Origin: Rhodanobacter denitrificans
Lineage (GTDB): Bacteria; Pseudomonadota; Gammaproteobacteria; Xanthomonadales; Rhodanobacteraceae
Direction: 5' to 3'
DNA: 64,000 nucleotides
NCBI GenBank assembly: GCA_003241385.1
Contig: QFPO01000003.1
Span: 372,001 to 436,000, forward strand
Shown here: piece after piece, positions 28,851-37,802 of the stretch
Layout: each line of letters opens with the position of its first letter
How positions within the stretch are numbered: position 1 is the first letter of the stretch
The notes under the pieces: model-generated
Databases searched by the model: none
What the model was told of the DNA's origin: nothing
What the model saw: only the letters and a program-made list of their open reading frames with translations
Made by a program: the position numbers and the translations under genes

Positions 28851-29978
28851 TCAGCGCAGCCAGGTATCGACCAGGCGCACCAGCAGCCAGGCCAGCGTGG
28901 CGGTGACCGGGATCGTCAGGATCCAGGCCCAGACCATGCGCTCGACGACGGTCCAGCGGATCGCGTTGGGCCGCTTGGCGGCGCCCACACCCATGATTGC
29001 CGATGAGATGTTGTGCGTCGTGGAGACCGGTATGCCGAAGTGCGAGGCCGTGATGATCACGCTCGCCGAGGCGGTCTCGGCCGCGAAGCCATTGATCGGG
29101 TGCAGCTTGACGAGCTTGTGACCGAGCGTCTTGATGATGCGCCAGCCGCCGGCCGCGGTGCCGGCCGCCATGACCAGCGCGCAGACGATCTTGATCCAGG
29201 TCGCCACCTCGAAACCGCCGGCCGGATCGTGCTCGACGCGCAGGAACGCCAGCCAAGCCGGCAGATCCTGCAGCGTGCCGGCGGTGGTCGCCCCGGCCAG
29301 CGCCAGCGCGATGATGCCCATCGTCTTCTGCGCGTCGTTCATGCCGTGCGAGAAACCCATCGCCGCGGCGGAGAAGATCTGCGCCTTGCCGAAGAACGCG
29401 TTGACGATGCGCGGGCGCGCGAGCCGCTTGACCGGCCCCTGCCGCGACGCGATGAAGTCGATCAGCGTGAACAGCAGGCCCATCACCAGCAGGCCGAGCA
29501 CGAAGCCGGCCAGCGGCGAGGTCAGCATCGGCACGACGACCTTCGGCAGCAGGCCCTTCTCGCCCCACCAGTGCGTGCCGCCCTGTGCCCAGATGATCGC
29601 CGACCAGTCGTTGTGCGCGGCCGCCAGCGCGGCGCCGACCAGGCCGCCGACCAGCGCGTGCGACGAGCTCGACGGCAGGCCCCACCACCAGGTGATGAGG
29701 TTCCAGATGATCGCGCCGAGCAGCGCGCAGATCAGGATCTCGGGCGTGACGACGACGACGTTGGTGTCGATCAGGCCCGACGCGATCGTCTTGGCGACCG
29801 CCGTGCCCATCAAGGCGCCGATCAGATTGGTGCCGGCCGCCAGCAGCACAGCCTGGCCGGGACTGAGCACCTTGGTGGCGACGACCGTGGCGATCGAGTT
29901 GGCGGTGTCGTGGAAGCCGTTGATGTACTCGAAGGCCAGCGCGACCAGCACGACGACCAGGACCAGCGTCAGATCCAT
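28851..29978 (-). CDS. pit: Inorganic phosphate transporter, PiT family
   Basis: A 375-residue polytopic membrane protein. The duplicated PiT signature is present: an N-terminal EYINGFHDTANSIATVVATKVL and a C-terminal counterpart around SHGMNDAQKTMGI and FGIPVSTTHNISSAIMGVG. PiT carriers take up metal-phosphate with protons. It follows the DUF47 gene by five bases on the same strand, the common DUF47-PiT operon, which suggests the partner regulates transport. Confidence 0.95.
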   Translation of the reverse strand: MDLTLVLVVVLVALAFEYINGFHDTANSIATVVATKVLSPGQAVLLAAGTNLIGALMGTAVAKTIASGLIDTNVVVVTPEILICALLGAIIWNLITWWWGLPSSSSHALVGGLVGAALAAAHNDWSAIIWAQGGTHWWGEKGLLPKVVVPMLTSPLAGFVLGLLVMGLLFTLIDFIASRQGPVKRLARPRIVNAFFGKAQIFSAAAMGFSHGMNDAQKTMGIIALALAGATTAGTLQDLPAWLAFLRVEHDPAGGFEVATWIKIVCALVMAAGTAAGGWRIIKTLGHKLVKLHPINGFAAETASASVIITASHFGIPVSTTHNISSAIMGVGAAKRPNAIRWTVVERMVWAWILTIPVTATLAWLLVRLVDTWLR

Positions 29979-29983
29979 GGCGG

Positions 29984-30613
29984 TCAGGAGTTCTTGAGCA
30001 CGATCTGGTAGGCGACGTTGCCGGCGTCGCGGCAGCGGTCGATGGCCTTCTCGAGCAGCTCGAACAGATCCTTGAGCAGCAGGATCATGACCGGCTCGTA
30101 GCGGCCGTCGTAGAGCTCGCTGTAGAGCTGGAGCATCATCCGGTCGGCCTCGCCCTCGATCGCCTGCAGGCGGTCGTTGAGCGACTTCATGACCTCCAGG
30201 TTCATGCCCTTGCGCAGCTGGCGCACCATCTGCGTGATGACCTCGCCGGCCTTCTCGAGCAGCACCGCGCGCGAGGCGAAGTCGACGTCGACGAGCCGGT
30301 CGGACGCCAGCGAATAGCGCTCGGCGAACTTCGAGATCGCCTTGGTCGTCTTGTAGAGCACCGCCGACAGCGCCTCGATGTCCTCGCGCTCGAGCGCGGT
30401 CACGAAGGTGTTGACCAGCTCCTGGCTGATCTGCTCGGACAGGGCCTTCTCGCGGCGCCGCGCGAGCGAGAACTCGTCCAGGCTCGGCGAGGCGTTGCGG
30501 TTCTGCAGCAGGTGGACCAGGGCGGTCGCGGCGTCGCGCGCGGCATCGGCGCTCGCCTCGAGCAGGCCGAAGAACTTGTCGCCTTTGCCGAAAATCGTTT
30601 GCAGGGAAAACAT
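29984..30613 (-). CDS. DUF47 family PhoU-like protein, PiT partner
   Basis: A 209-residue helical protein of the DUF47 (TIGR00153) family: MFSLQTIFGKGDKFFGLLEA at the start, then EREDIEALSAVLYKTTKAI and EGEADRMMLQLYSELYDG. The fold is like PhoU, with acidic helix faces that can bind metal. It precedes the PiT gene by five bases, so it probably modulates phosphate uptake. A GGAAGAG ribosome site supports ATG 30613. Confidence 0.92.
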   Translation of the reverse strand: MFSLQTIFGKGDKFFGLLEASADAARDAATALVHLLQNRNASPSLDEFSLARRREKALSEQISQELVNTFVTALEREDIEALSAVLYKTTKAISKFAERYSLASDRLVDVDFASRAVLLEKAGEVITQMVRQLRKGMNLEVMKSLNDRLQAIEGEADRMMLQLYSELYDGRYEPVMILLLKDLFELLEKAIDRCRDAGNVAYQIVLKNS

Positions 30614-30767
30614 GCGGGCTCTTCCGGTCGCCGAGCGACCGCTCGACGGGGTCGGAACGATGACCGATATGTTACAGCATCGGCCGCGGCGCCCGTCGGC
30701 ACGGCCGGCGCGCCCCCGGGCGACGGCGCCGCGGCGCGCGGTCGCACCGCGCCGCGTGACGGCGGTG

Positions 30768-31535
30768 TTACGAGGCGCGCCCCTCGCGCGCGATGCGCGC
30801 CATGCGCTGCGCCTCGCCGAGGATGCCGCGCAGGATCCGCAGCTCGCGCTGGTCCGGTTCGGCACGCTGAAACAGGCGGCGCAGGCGCTGCATGATCGTG
30901 CGGTCCGAGCGGCCCTTGTGGAAGTCGATGTCGACCAGGGCCTGCGCGAGATGCTCGTAGAACTGCTCGAGCTGCTCGCTGCTGGCCGGCGGATCGGCCT
31001 TGACGGCCGGCGCGAGCGACTCGCGGTCCGGCAGCGCCATGCGCAGCTCGTAGGCCAGCACCTGGACGGCCTGGGCCAGATTGAGCGACGAGAATGCCGG
31101 GTCCGAGGGAATCGTGACCGCGTAGTGGCAGCGCTTGAGCTCGTCGTTCTCCAGACCGGTGCGCTCGTTGCCGAACACCAGCGCGACCTCGCCGCCGGCC
31201 GCGGCGGTCTCCCAGGCCAGACGCGCGGCCTGGCGCGGGTCGAGTTCGGGCAGCGGCACGCCGCGGCGGCGAGCGGTCGCGCCGAGCACGAGCCGGCAGT
31301 CGGCGATCGCGGCCGGCAGATCGGCGTCGACCACGGCCGCGTCGAGCACGTCGTCGGCACCGGCCGCGAGTGCCACCGCCTCGCGATGCGGAAACGCATG
31401 CGGCGCGACCAGACCGAGGCGGCGCAGCCCCATCGTGCGCATCGCACGCGCGGCCGCACCGATGTTGCCGGGATGGGAAGGACGCACCAGGACGATGCGC
31501 AGATGCGTGGCGAGCGTCGAAGCGGGTGAGGACAT
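30768..31535 (-). CDS. trmJ: tRNA (cytidine/uridine-2'-O-)-methyltransferase TrmJ
   Basis: A 255-residue SPOUT methyltransferase. The N-terminus has RIVLVRPSHPGNIGAAARAM. The knot motifs are ALVFGNERTGLENDEL and IPSDPAFSSLNLAQAVQVLAYELR (in sequence). TrmJ methylates the ribose at position 32 of tRNAs. The C-terminal extension supports dimerisation. It is divergent from suhB, an arrangement also found in E. coli. Confidence 0.95.
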   Translation of the reverse strand: MSSPASTLATHLRIVLVRPSHPGNIGAAARAMRTMGLRRLGLVAPHAFPHREAVALAAGADDVLDAAVVDADLPAAIADCRLVLGATARRRGVPLPELDPRQAARLAWETAAAGGEVALVFGNERTGLENDELKRCHYAVTIPSDPAFSSLNLAQAVQVLAYELRMALPDRESLAPAVKADPPASSEQLEQFYEHLAQALVDIDFHKGRSDRTIMQRLRRLFQRAEPDQRELRILRGILGEAQRMARIAREGRAS

Positions 31536-31647
31536 GGGATCCTGTCAGCGGCGAAGGGCAGCGGAGGGGCCGGCCCGGTGGGAGGCGACCGGCGCATCTG
31601 CTACCCTTGCGCACCGCCGCCTCCGGCGTTCTTTCTCAGCCCGAGCC

Positions 31648-32448
31648 ATGCCAAGACCCGCCGTGAACGTGGCGGTGCGCGCCGCGCGCGCCGCCGGCCA
31701 GGTGATCCTGCGCCACATCAACCGCATCGAGAGTCTCGACGTCGTCGAAAAGCAGCGCAACGACTTCGTCTCGGAGGTCGACCGCCAGGCCGAGGCCGAG
31801 ATCATACGCGAACTGCGCCGCGCCTATCCCGACCACGCGATCCTCGCCGAGGAAAGCGGCGCCATCGGCAAGTCGCGCTACACCTGGGTCGTCGATCCGC
31901 TCGACGGCACCCACAACTACCTGCGCGGCTTCCCGCACTTCTGCGTGTCGATCGCGCTGGTCGAAGGCAAGGAGCCGGTGCACGGCGTCGTCTACGATCC
32001 GCTGCGCGGCGAGCTGTTCACGACCAGCAAGGGCGACGGCGCGTTCCTCAACGACCGGCGCCTGCGCGTCAGCAAGCGCGAAGGCCTGTCCGGTTCGCTG
32101 CTGGCGACCGGCTTCCCGTTCCGGCAGCGCAAGCATCTGCGCACGCAGCTGGCGATGACCGAGGCCCTGCTCGGCGAGGCCGAGGACGTGCGCCGCACCG
32201 GCTCGGCCGCGCTGGACCTGGCCTACGTCGCCGCCGGCCGCATCGACGGCTATTTCGAGATCGGCCTCAAGCCCTGGGACATGGCGGCCGGCTGCCTGCT
32301 GGTGCGCGAATCGGGCGGCCGCTACTGCGACTTCACCGGCCGCGACGGCCTGCCCGACAGCGGCAATCTGATCGCCGGCAATCTCAAGGTCGTCGACGGC
32401 ATCGTCAAGACGATCGCCAAGGATCTGACACCCGAACTGGCGCGCTGA
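31648..32448 (+). CDS. suhB: Inositol-1-monophosphatase SuhB
   Basis: A 266-residue member of the lithium-sensitive phosphatase family. The metal sites are ILAEESG, WVVDPLDGTHNYLRGFPHF and KPWDMAAGCLLVRESGG. In E. coli SuhB is mainly known as an rRNA antitermination factor bound to NusA, besides its phosphatase activity. The start at 31648 gives the standard N-terminus MPRPAVNVAVRAARAAG. Confidence 0.95.
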   Translation: MPRPAVNVAVRAARAAGQVILRHINRIESLDVVEKQRNDFVSEVDRQAEAEIIRELRRAYPDHAILAEESGAIGKSRYTWVVDPLDGTHNYLRGFPHFCVSIALVEGKEPVHGVVYDPLRGELFTTSKGDGAFLNDRRLRVSKREGLSGSLLATGFPFRQRKHLRTQLAMTEALLGEAEDVRRTGSAALDLAYVAAGRIDGYFEIGLKPWDMAAGCLLVRESGGRYCDFTGRDGLPDSGNLIAGNLKVVDGIVKTIAKDLTPELAR

Positions 32449-32768
32449 GCGCGCCCGGCGACGGCAGCCGCCGGTCGCCGCTCGATCTCGCCGCGCGCAT
32501 GCAAGCCGCGGCGGCGACCCGGACGATTCGATCAGCGGCCCCGCAACGGTCGCGATCGCATGATCGTGCCTCGCGCCTTTGCATCACCGCACGCTGCACG
32601 TCCACCGCAAGGTATGCACGTGGCCGGTCCCCGATCGCATACCCCTCATTCCCTCGACAGCCCTAACCGTCTACGTCGTCGAAACGCAGCGGCTACGAGC
32701 GCGCACCGGCATCCTGCGGGCAGCCGCCCATCCTGCGGCACATCGGCTCGTTGCGAACCGGCCAAAAG
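32449..32768. other. Intergenic region between suhB and the ompA terminator
   Basis: About 320 bases with no convincing gene. The short open frames lack a ribosome site and show no protein-like composition. The region ends in the bidirectional terminator shared by suhB (+) and ompA (-). Confidence 0.55.
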
Positions 32769-32796
32769 AAAAGGCCCGGCATAGCCGGGCCTTTTC
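32769..32796. terminator. Bidirectional terminator between suhB and ompA
   Basis: The stem AAAAGGCCCGGC - ATA - GCCGGGCCTTTT is almost perfectly palindromic and flanked by A and T runs, so it can act on both strands. It lies 24 bases beyond the ompA stop. Confidence 0.88.
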
Positions 32797-32819
32797 CGAA
32801 CACGTGACGACGGGTCTTC

Positions 32820-33875
32820 TTACTGACCCTGGACCTGCAGCTCCACGCGACGGTTGCGGGCGCGGCCTTCCTTGGTGTCGTTGGTGTCGATCGGGTTCGA
32901 CTCGCCGAAGCCCTTGACGCCGCTGATCTGGCTCGAGCTGACGCCGTTCGAGATCAGGTAGTCGTAGACGGCCTGGGCGCGACGCTCGGACAGACCCTGG
33001 TTGTAGGCGTCCGAACCGATCGAGTCGGTGTGGCCGTCGAGCTCGACGACGGTCTCCGGGTAGCGCTTGAGCACGTCGACGGCCTGGTCGAGGATCGCGA
33101 CGGAGTCGGCGGTCGGCTCGCGCAGGGTCGGAACGATGTTCTTCTCGCCGACCTTCGGACGGTCGAACTTGAAGTTCACGCCACGCAGGTCGATCACGAC
33201 CTTGGCCGGTGCGGGCTCTTCAGCCGGCGGCGGCGGCGGCGGCGGCGGCGGCTCGGCGGCCGGCGGCGGCGGCTCCGGAGCGGCCTGCGCACCGAAGTTG
33301 TAGACCAGGCCGACGGTCGCCAGACCATCGGTGAAACCGGTCTTCTTCTTCACGCCCGGGAACTGGCCCTGCAGCGAGTTGTTGTCGCCGTCGTAGCGGG
33401 CGGCCAGCTCGCCGCGCAGCGCGACGCGCTCCGAGACGTTGTACTGCACGCCGCCACCGACGGTCGCGAACGGATCCCAGCCGCTCTTCTGGACGCTCTC
33501 GCTGTAGGCCGCGTGACGCAGGAAGCCGACGCCACCGAGCACGTACGGGCGCCAGGTCGAACCCTGCTCACCGAAGAACCAGCGAGCGGTCGCACCGAGG
33601 CTGACCGACTCCCACTCCTTGCCCGGACGGGCCGAGTCGTTCTCGTAGTCGGCGTTGTTGATGCCGTACTCGAAATCGACCGCGAGGTTCGGGGTCGCCC
33701 AGACGCCGACGCCGAGGCCGCCGTACAGCGACTCCTTGGTGTCGCGGTCGCTATCGGGGATCACGGCGCCGATGCGCGGCGTGATGTACCAGTTGCCGTA
33801 GTCCTGGGCCTGAGCGACGGTAGCCGCGCCGCCCAGAGACAGTGCAATCAGCGCATACAAGGCTTTCTGCTTCAT
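32820..33875 (-). CDS. OmpA family outer-membrane protein
   Basis: A 351-residue protein. A signal peptide is cleaved near AQA-QDY (residue 23). An OmpA-type eight-strand beta barrel spans about 24-190 (YITPRIGAVIPDSDRDTKES, then GGLGVGVWATPNLAVDFEYG). A Pro/Ala/Glu linker at ~197-223 has nearly uninterrupted proline runs. The C-terminal OmpA peptidoglycan-binding domain contains LDGHTDSIGSDAYNQGLSERRA and ends GRARNRRVELQVQGQ. It anchors the outer membrane to the wall. AGGAG lies about ten bases before the ATG at 33875. The preceding leader is unusually AT-rich. Confidence 0.94.
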   Translation of the reverse strand: MKQKALYALIALSLGGAATVAQAQDYGNWYITPRIGAVIPDSDRDTKESLYGGLGVGVWATPNLAVDFEYGINNADYENDSARPGKEWESVSLGATARWFFGEQGSTWRPYVLGGVGFLRHAAYSESVQKSGWDPFATVGGGVQYNVSERVALRGELAARYDGDNNSLQGQFPGVKKKTGFTDGLATVGLVYNFGAQAAPEPPPPAAEPPPPPPPPPAEEPAPAKVVIDLRGVNFKFDRPKVGEKNIVPTLREPTADSVAILDQAVDVLKRYPETVVELDGHTDSIGSDAYNQGLSERRAQAVYDYLISNGVSSSQISGVKGFGESNPIDTNDTKEGRARNRRVELQVQGQ

Positions 33876-34102
33876 TATTTGGAGTCTCCTGATCGTTGGT
33901 ACTTGCTTGGCGTCCGGAAGAAGCGCTCCGATTGGACGCGAATCGCAGTGCGCACTCTACAACAAAATCCTAAGGAACAGAACGTGTTTTTAACGATTTA
34001 TTACGGCCCGCCCGTCTGAACAGTTTAGACGGACGCCCCTGGGCCAGCCAGCACATGTAAAAACGGTATTAAGCCCGCAGTCATCCGTTCAGCCGGCCCG
34101 GC
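33876..34102 (-). promoter_or_regulatory. AT-rich ompA leader with a 21-base palindrome
   Basis: The 227 bases between prpD and ompA are far more AT-rich than their surroundings (for example TAATAAATCGTTAAAAAC on the minus strand at about 33978-34001). They contain CCGTCT-N9-AGACGG at 34012-34032. No T run follows, so the palindrome looks like an operator or leader hairpin rather than a terminator. The region most likely holds the ompA promoter, but individual hexamers cannot be assigned with confidence. Confidence 0.5.
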
Positions 34103-35554
34103 TCAAAGTGCGAACAGGTCCATGAAACGGTGCAGCGGCATGCGGTCCAGCGCGGCCGGATCGGCCGTGGCGGCCAGGATTCGCTCGGTCCGCGCCGCCG
34201 GCAGGTGACCCGCCAGCGCGTCGCGGAACTTGTTCAGCAGCACCGGGATGCCCTCCTGGCGGCGCTTGCGATGGCCGATCGGGTAGTCGATCGATACCTT
34301 CTGCGTGCTCGTGCCGTCCTTGAAGAAGACCTGCAGCGAGTTGCCGATGTAGCGCTTGTCGGGGTCGAAGTAGTCCTTCGTGAACTGCGGGTTCTCCTTG
34401 ACCGTCATCTTGTCGCGCAGCACGTCGATGCGCGGATCGGCAGCCACGGCGTCGTTGTAGTCGTCGGCGGTCAGGCGGCCGAAGATCAGCGGCACGGCGA
34501 CCATGTACTGGATGCAGTGGTCTCGGTCGGCGTAGTTGGCCAGCGGACCGGTCTTGTCGATGATGCGCACGCCCGCTTCTTGCGTCTCGATCTCGACGCG
34601 CTCGATCTCGTCGAGCCGGCCGGCGACCTCGGCATGCAGCTGCATCGCGCACTCCACCGCGGTCTGCGCGTGGAACTCGGCCGGGAAGCTGATCTTGAAC
34701 AGCACGTTCTCCATGACGTAGCTGCCGAACGGCCGCTCGAACTCGAACGTCTTGCCCTTGAACGCGACGTCGTAGAAGCCCCAGGTCTTGGCGCTCAGTG
34801 CCGAGGGGTAGCCGACCACGCGCTTCTCGACCGCGTTGATCGCGTGGATCACCGCGCGGCGGCAGGCGTCGCCGGCGGCCCAGCTCTTGCGCGGCCCGGT
34901 GTTCGGCGCGTGGCGGTAGGTGCGCAGCACGCCGTTGTCGATCCACGAGTGCGAGACCGCCGTGACGATCTCGTCTTTGCCGCCGCCGAACATCGCCGTG
35001 GCGACCGCGGTCGAAGCGAGCCGGACCAGGATCACGTGATCGAGACCGACCCGGTTGAAGCTGTTCTTGAGCGCGTAGCAGCCCTGGATCTCGTGTGCCT
35101 TGATCGCATAGGTCAGCGCGTCGCGCACCGTCAGCGGCGTGCCGCCTTCGCGCTCGGCCTTGCGCGACAGGTAATCGCCGACTGCGAGGATCGTGCCGAG
35201 GTTGTCGGACGGGTGGCCCCATTCGGCGGCGAGCCAGGTGTCGTTGAAGTCGAGCCAGCGGATCTGCGTGCCGATCGCGAAGGCCGCCTGCACCGGATCG
35301 AGCTCGTGGCTGGTACCGGGCACGCGCGCGCCGCCCGTCAGCGTCGCGCCCGGGACGACCGGGCCGAGGTGCTTGACGCATTCGGGAAACTTCATCGCCA
35401 GCATCGAGGTGGCCATCGAGTCGAGCAGCATGTAGCGCGCGGTGTCGTAGGCTTCCTGCGAGCCGATCGCGGTGTCGACCACGTAGTCGGCGATGTCGAC
35501 CATCGGCTGGTCGGGATCGGGCCGTGCGGCCGAGCGGATGTCGTGTCCGGACAT
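34103..35554 (-). CDS. prpD: 2-methylcitrate dehydratase PrpD (MmgE/PrpD family)
   Basis: A 483-residue protein, the same length as E. coli PrpD. The MmgE/PrpD signatures are IADYVVDTAIGSQEAYDTAR, then LLDSMATSMLAM, IRWLDFNDTWLAAEWGHPSDN and DHCIQYMVAVPLIFGRLTADDY. The enzyme dehydrates 2-methylcitrate in propionate breakdown. Neither prpB nor prpC is adjacent, so the rest of the cycle must be elsewhere if present. The ATG at 35554 matches the family N-terminus. Confidence 0.9.
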   Translation of the reverse strand: MSGHDIRSAARPDPDQPMVDIADYVVDTAIGSQEAYDTARYMLLDSMATSMLAMKFPECVKHLGPVVPGATLTGGARVPGTSHELDPVQAAFAIGTQIRWLDFNDTWLAAEWGHPSDNLGTILAVGDYLSRKAEREGGTPLTVRDALTYAIKAHEIQGCYALKNSFNRVGLDHVILVRLASTAVATAMFGGGKDEIVTAVSHSWIDNGVLRTYRHAPNTGPRKSWAAGDACRRAVIHAINAVEKRVVGYPSALSAKTWGFYDVAFKGKTFEFERPFGSYVMENVLFKISFPAEFHAQTAVECAMQLHAEVAGRLDEIERVEIETQEAGVRIIDKTGPLANYADRDHCIQYMVAVPLIFGRLTADDYNDAVAADPRIDVLRDKMTVKENPQFTKDYFDPDKRYIGNSLQVFFKDGTSTQKVSIDYPIGHRKRRQEGIPVLLNKFRDALAGHLPAARTERILAATADPAALDRMPLHRFMDLFAL

Positions 35555-35771
35555 GGAGGGTTTCCGTAGCGGGTGGTTAGGAAGACGCGGTCGCCGCGCG
35601 GCGCGCGGCGCGAAGCCGCGCATTGTGCCAGATGCGCCCGGTCCGGACAGCGCCGCCGCGCGATTGGAGCCGTCGCCCGCAACAGTCTTTCGCACGCCGC
35701 CGCATCGATCCGGCGCCGGGACGGCCGCATCTTGAGGATCATCGCCGCCGCCGCGGCCACCGAGATCGCCG

Positions 35772-36575
35772 ATGACCACCGCCTCTGCCCTGCCGAGCCT
35801 GTTCGTCTCCCACGGATCGCCGATGCTGGCGCTCGAGGATTCTGCGGCCGGCCGCTTCCTCGACGGCCTCGGCGCGGCGATCGGCCGGCCGACTGCGATC
35901 CTGGTCGCCTCGGCGCATTTCGAGCATCCGGGACCGGCGCTGACCGCGGCCGCCCGGCCGCAGACGATCCACGATTTCCGCGGGTTTCCGCCGGCGCTGT
36001 ACGCGCTGCGCTATCCGGCGAGCGGCTCGGCGACGCTGTCGGCGCGCGCGGCCGATCTGCTCGCCGGTGCCGGCTTCGCGCCGGTTCGCGACGAGACGCG
36101 CGGCCTCGATCACGGCGCCTGGGTACCGCTGCTGCGCATGTATCGCGACGCCGACGTGCCGGTGGTCTCGCTGTCGGTGGACCCGATGCAGGACGCGACC
36201 TGGCATTACCGGGTCGGCCGCGCGCTGGCACCGCTGCGTGCCGAGGGCGTGCTGGTGATCGGCTCGGGCGGGTTCTCGCACAATCTGCGCGAGCTCGACT
36301 GGCACGGCGGCGGCACGCCGGCGGACTGGATGACCGGCTTCACCGATCCGCTGCGCGCGCGCCTGCTCGCCGGCGACGTCGACGGCGCGCTCGACTGGCG
36401 GCAGTTGCCGCAGGCGCTGCGCAACCATCCGAGCCCGGAACATCTGCTGCCGCTGTTCGTCGCGCTCGGCGCGGTCGGCGAGGCGCCGACCGCGCGCCTG
36501 CTGCACGCCTCGGTCGAACTCGGCTCGCTGGCGCTCGATGCGTTCGCGTTCGAAGGGAGCCTCTCGCCGCAGTGA
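35772..36575 (+). CDS. ygiD: DODA-type extradiol aromatic ring-opening dioxygenase (YgiD-like)
   Basis: A 267-residue member of the LigB/DODA superfamily. Metal-binding His are visible as His14 in FVSHGSPMLA and His49 in ASAHFE, with further conserved His in LDHGAWVPLL and GGFSHNLREL. The C-terminal NHPSPEHLLPLFVALGA is typical. E. coli YgiD has 4,5-DOPA extradiol dioxygenase activity in vitro, and the native substrate here is not known. It is divergent from prpD. Confidence 0.9.
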   Translation: MTTASALPSLFVSHGSPMLALEDSAAGRFLDGLGAAIGRPTAILVASAHFEHPGPALTAAARPQTIHDFRGFPPALYALRYPASGSATLSARAADLLAGAGFAPVRDETRGLDHGAWVPLLRMYRDADVPVVSLSVDPMQDATWHYRVGRALAPLRAEGVLVIGSGGFSHNLRELDWHGGGTPADWMTGFTDPLRARLLAGDVDGALDWRQLPQALRNHPSPEHLLPLFVALGAVGEAPTARLLHASVELGSLALDAFAFEGSLSPQ

Positions 36576-36770
36576 TCGGCATGCGCACCGCGAGCCTCTC
36601 GATCGGCGACGCCTCAGCGATGCCGTCCGAGCGAGGGTCCCGATCGGCCGCGCCTGGATCGCCTCTCGCAGCCGGGTCCGCGCATCGCCGAGCCATCGGC
36701 GCGGCGGTCGGCCGATCGCGGCGCGCTCGGCCACGCGGAACGTGCCAGAACTGACTTCACCCGGCGGCCT

Positions 36771-37700
36771 CTACGCGAGCACCGCATCGAGCCCGCGCTG
36801 CCACGGCGCGGGCTCGGCGAACTCGGCCGCGAGAAAATCGACGAACGCGCGCACGCGCGGCGGCACCAGCCGCCGCTGCGGCATCACCGCGCTGATCGCG
36901 GTCGCCGCGATCGGATGGTCGGGCAGTACGGCCTCGAGCCGCCCGGCGCGCAGATCGTCGGCGACGTGCCACAGCGAATGCATCGCGATGCCTTCGCCGG
37001 CCAGCGCGGCGTCGCGCAGCAGCTCGCCGTAGTTGCTCTCGAAGCGCCCCTGCACGCGCACGGCGACCTCGCCGCCGTCGGGCGTGCCGAAGCGCCACAC
37101 GTCCTGCCGCCCGCTGCTGCCGAACAGCAGCAGACAATCGTGTCCGGCCAGCGCCTCCGGGCTGCGCGGCCGGCCGCGCCGCTGCAGATATGCCGGCGAC
37201 GCGCACAGCAGGCGGCGGTTGATCGCGATGCGCCGCGCGACCAGTCGCGAATCCTCGAGCGCGCCGATGCGGATCGCCAGATCGAAGCCTTCGCTGACCA
37301 GATCGACGACCTGATCGCTGAGGTGCACGCTCAGGCGCAGCCTCGGGTGCTGCGCCAGGAAGCGCGGCAGCAGCGGCGATACGTACTGGCGCCCGAACGA
37401 GGCCGACAGCGTCACGCGCAGCGTGCCGGCCACGGCCTCGGACGCTTCGCGCAGGCCGGCGCCGAGCGATTCGAGATCCTCGACCAGGGCTCGGCCCTGC
37501 TCGGCCAGGCGCGCGCCCTCGGGCGTCGGATGCAGACGCCGCGTGGTCCGGTGCAGCAGACGCACGCCGAGATCGCGTTCGAGCCGCTTGATGCGCTGAC
37601 TCGCGACCGCGACCGACAGGCCGAGGCTGTGCGCCGCCGCGGTGATCGAGCCGAGATCGAGCACGCGCAGGAACAGGCTGAGGTCGTCGAGGCGGTCCAC
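36771..37700 (-). CDS. LysR family transcriptional regulator
   Basis: A 309-residue regulator. The winged helix-turn-helix is at residues ~1-60 (DLSLFLRVLDLGSITAAAHS, then VASQRIKRLERDLGVRLLHRTTRRL), and an effector-binding domain follows. I chose GTG 37700, giving MDRLDDLSLFLRVLD. A TTG at 37709 is in frame and adds three residues. It is divergent from the MFS transporter at 37803 with about 100 bases between, the classic arrangement for control of the neighbour. Confidence 0.92.
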   Translation of the reverse strand: MDRLDDLSLFLRVLDLGSITAAAHSLGLSVAVASQRIKRLERDLGVRLLHRTTRRLHPTPEGARLAEQGRALVEDLESLGAGLREASEAVAGTLRVTLSASFGRQYVSPLLPRFLAQHPRLRLSVHLSDQVVDLVSEGFDLAIRIGALEDSRLVARRIAINRRLLCASPAYLQRRGRPRSPEALAGHDCLLLFGSSGRQDVWRFGTPDGGEVAVRVQGRFESNYGELLRDAALAGEGIAMHSLWHVADDLRAGRLEAVLPDHPIAATAISAVMPQRRLVPPRVRAFVDFLAAEFAEPAPWQRGLDAVLA

Positions 37701-37705
37701 GATTC

Positions 37706-37720
37706 TCAATAATCGATTGA
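37706..37720. promoter_or_regulatory. Candidate LysR operator
   Basis: TCAAT-AATCG-ATTGA, an inverted repeat in the unusually AT-rich divergent spacer between the lysR-type and MFS genes. Its position fits autoregulation and control of the transporter. The spacing does not match a classical T-N11-A box exactly. Confidence 0.4.
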
Positions 37721-37802
37721 ATGTGATTAGCCATTATGTCGGTTTTTCGTGCATACGAAAGCGCCGATGCTGCGCGTCTCCCTTCTCACCGTCCGGACGA
37801 CC

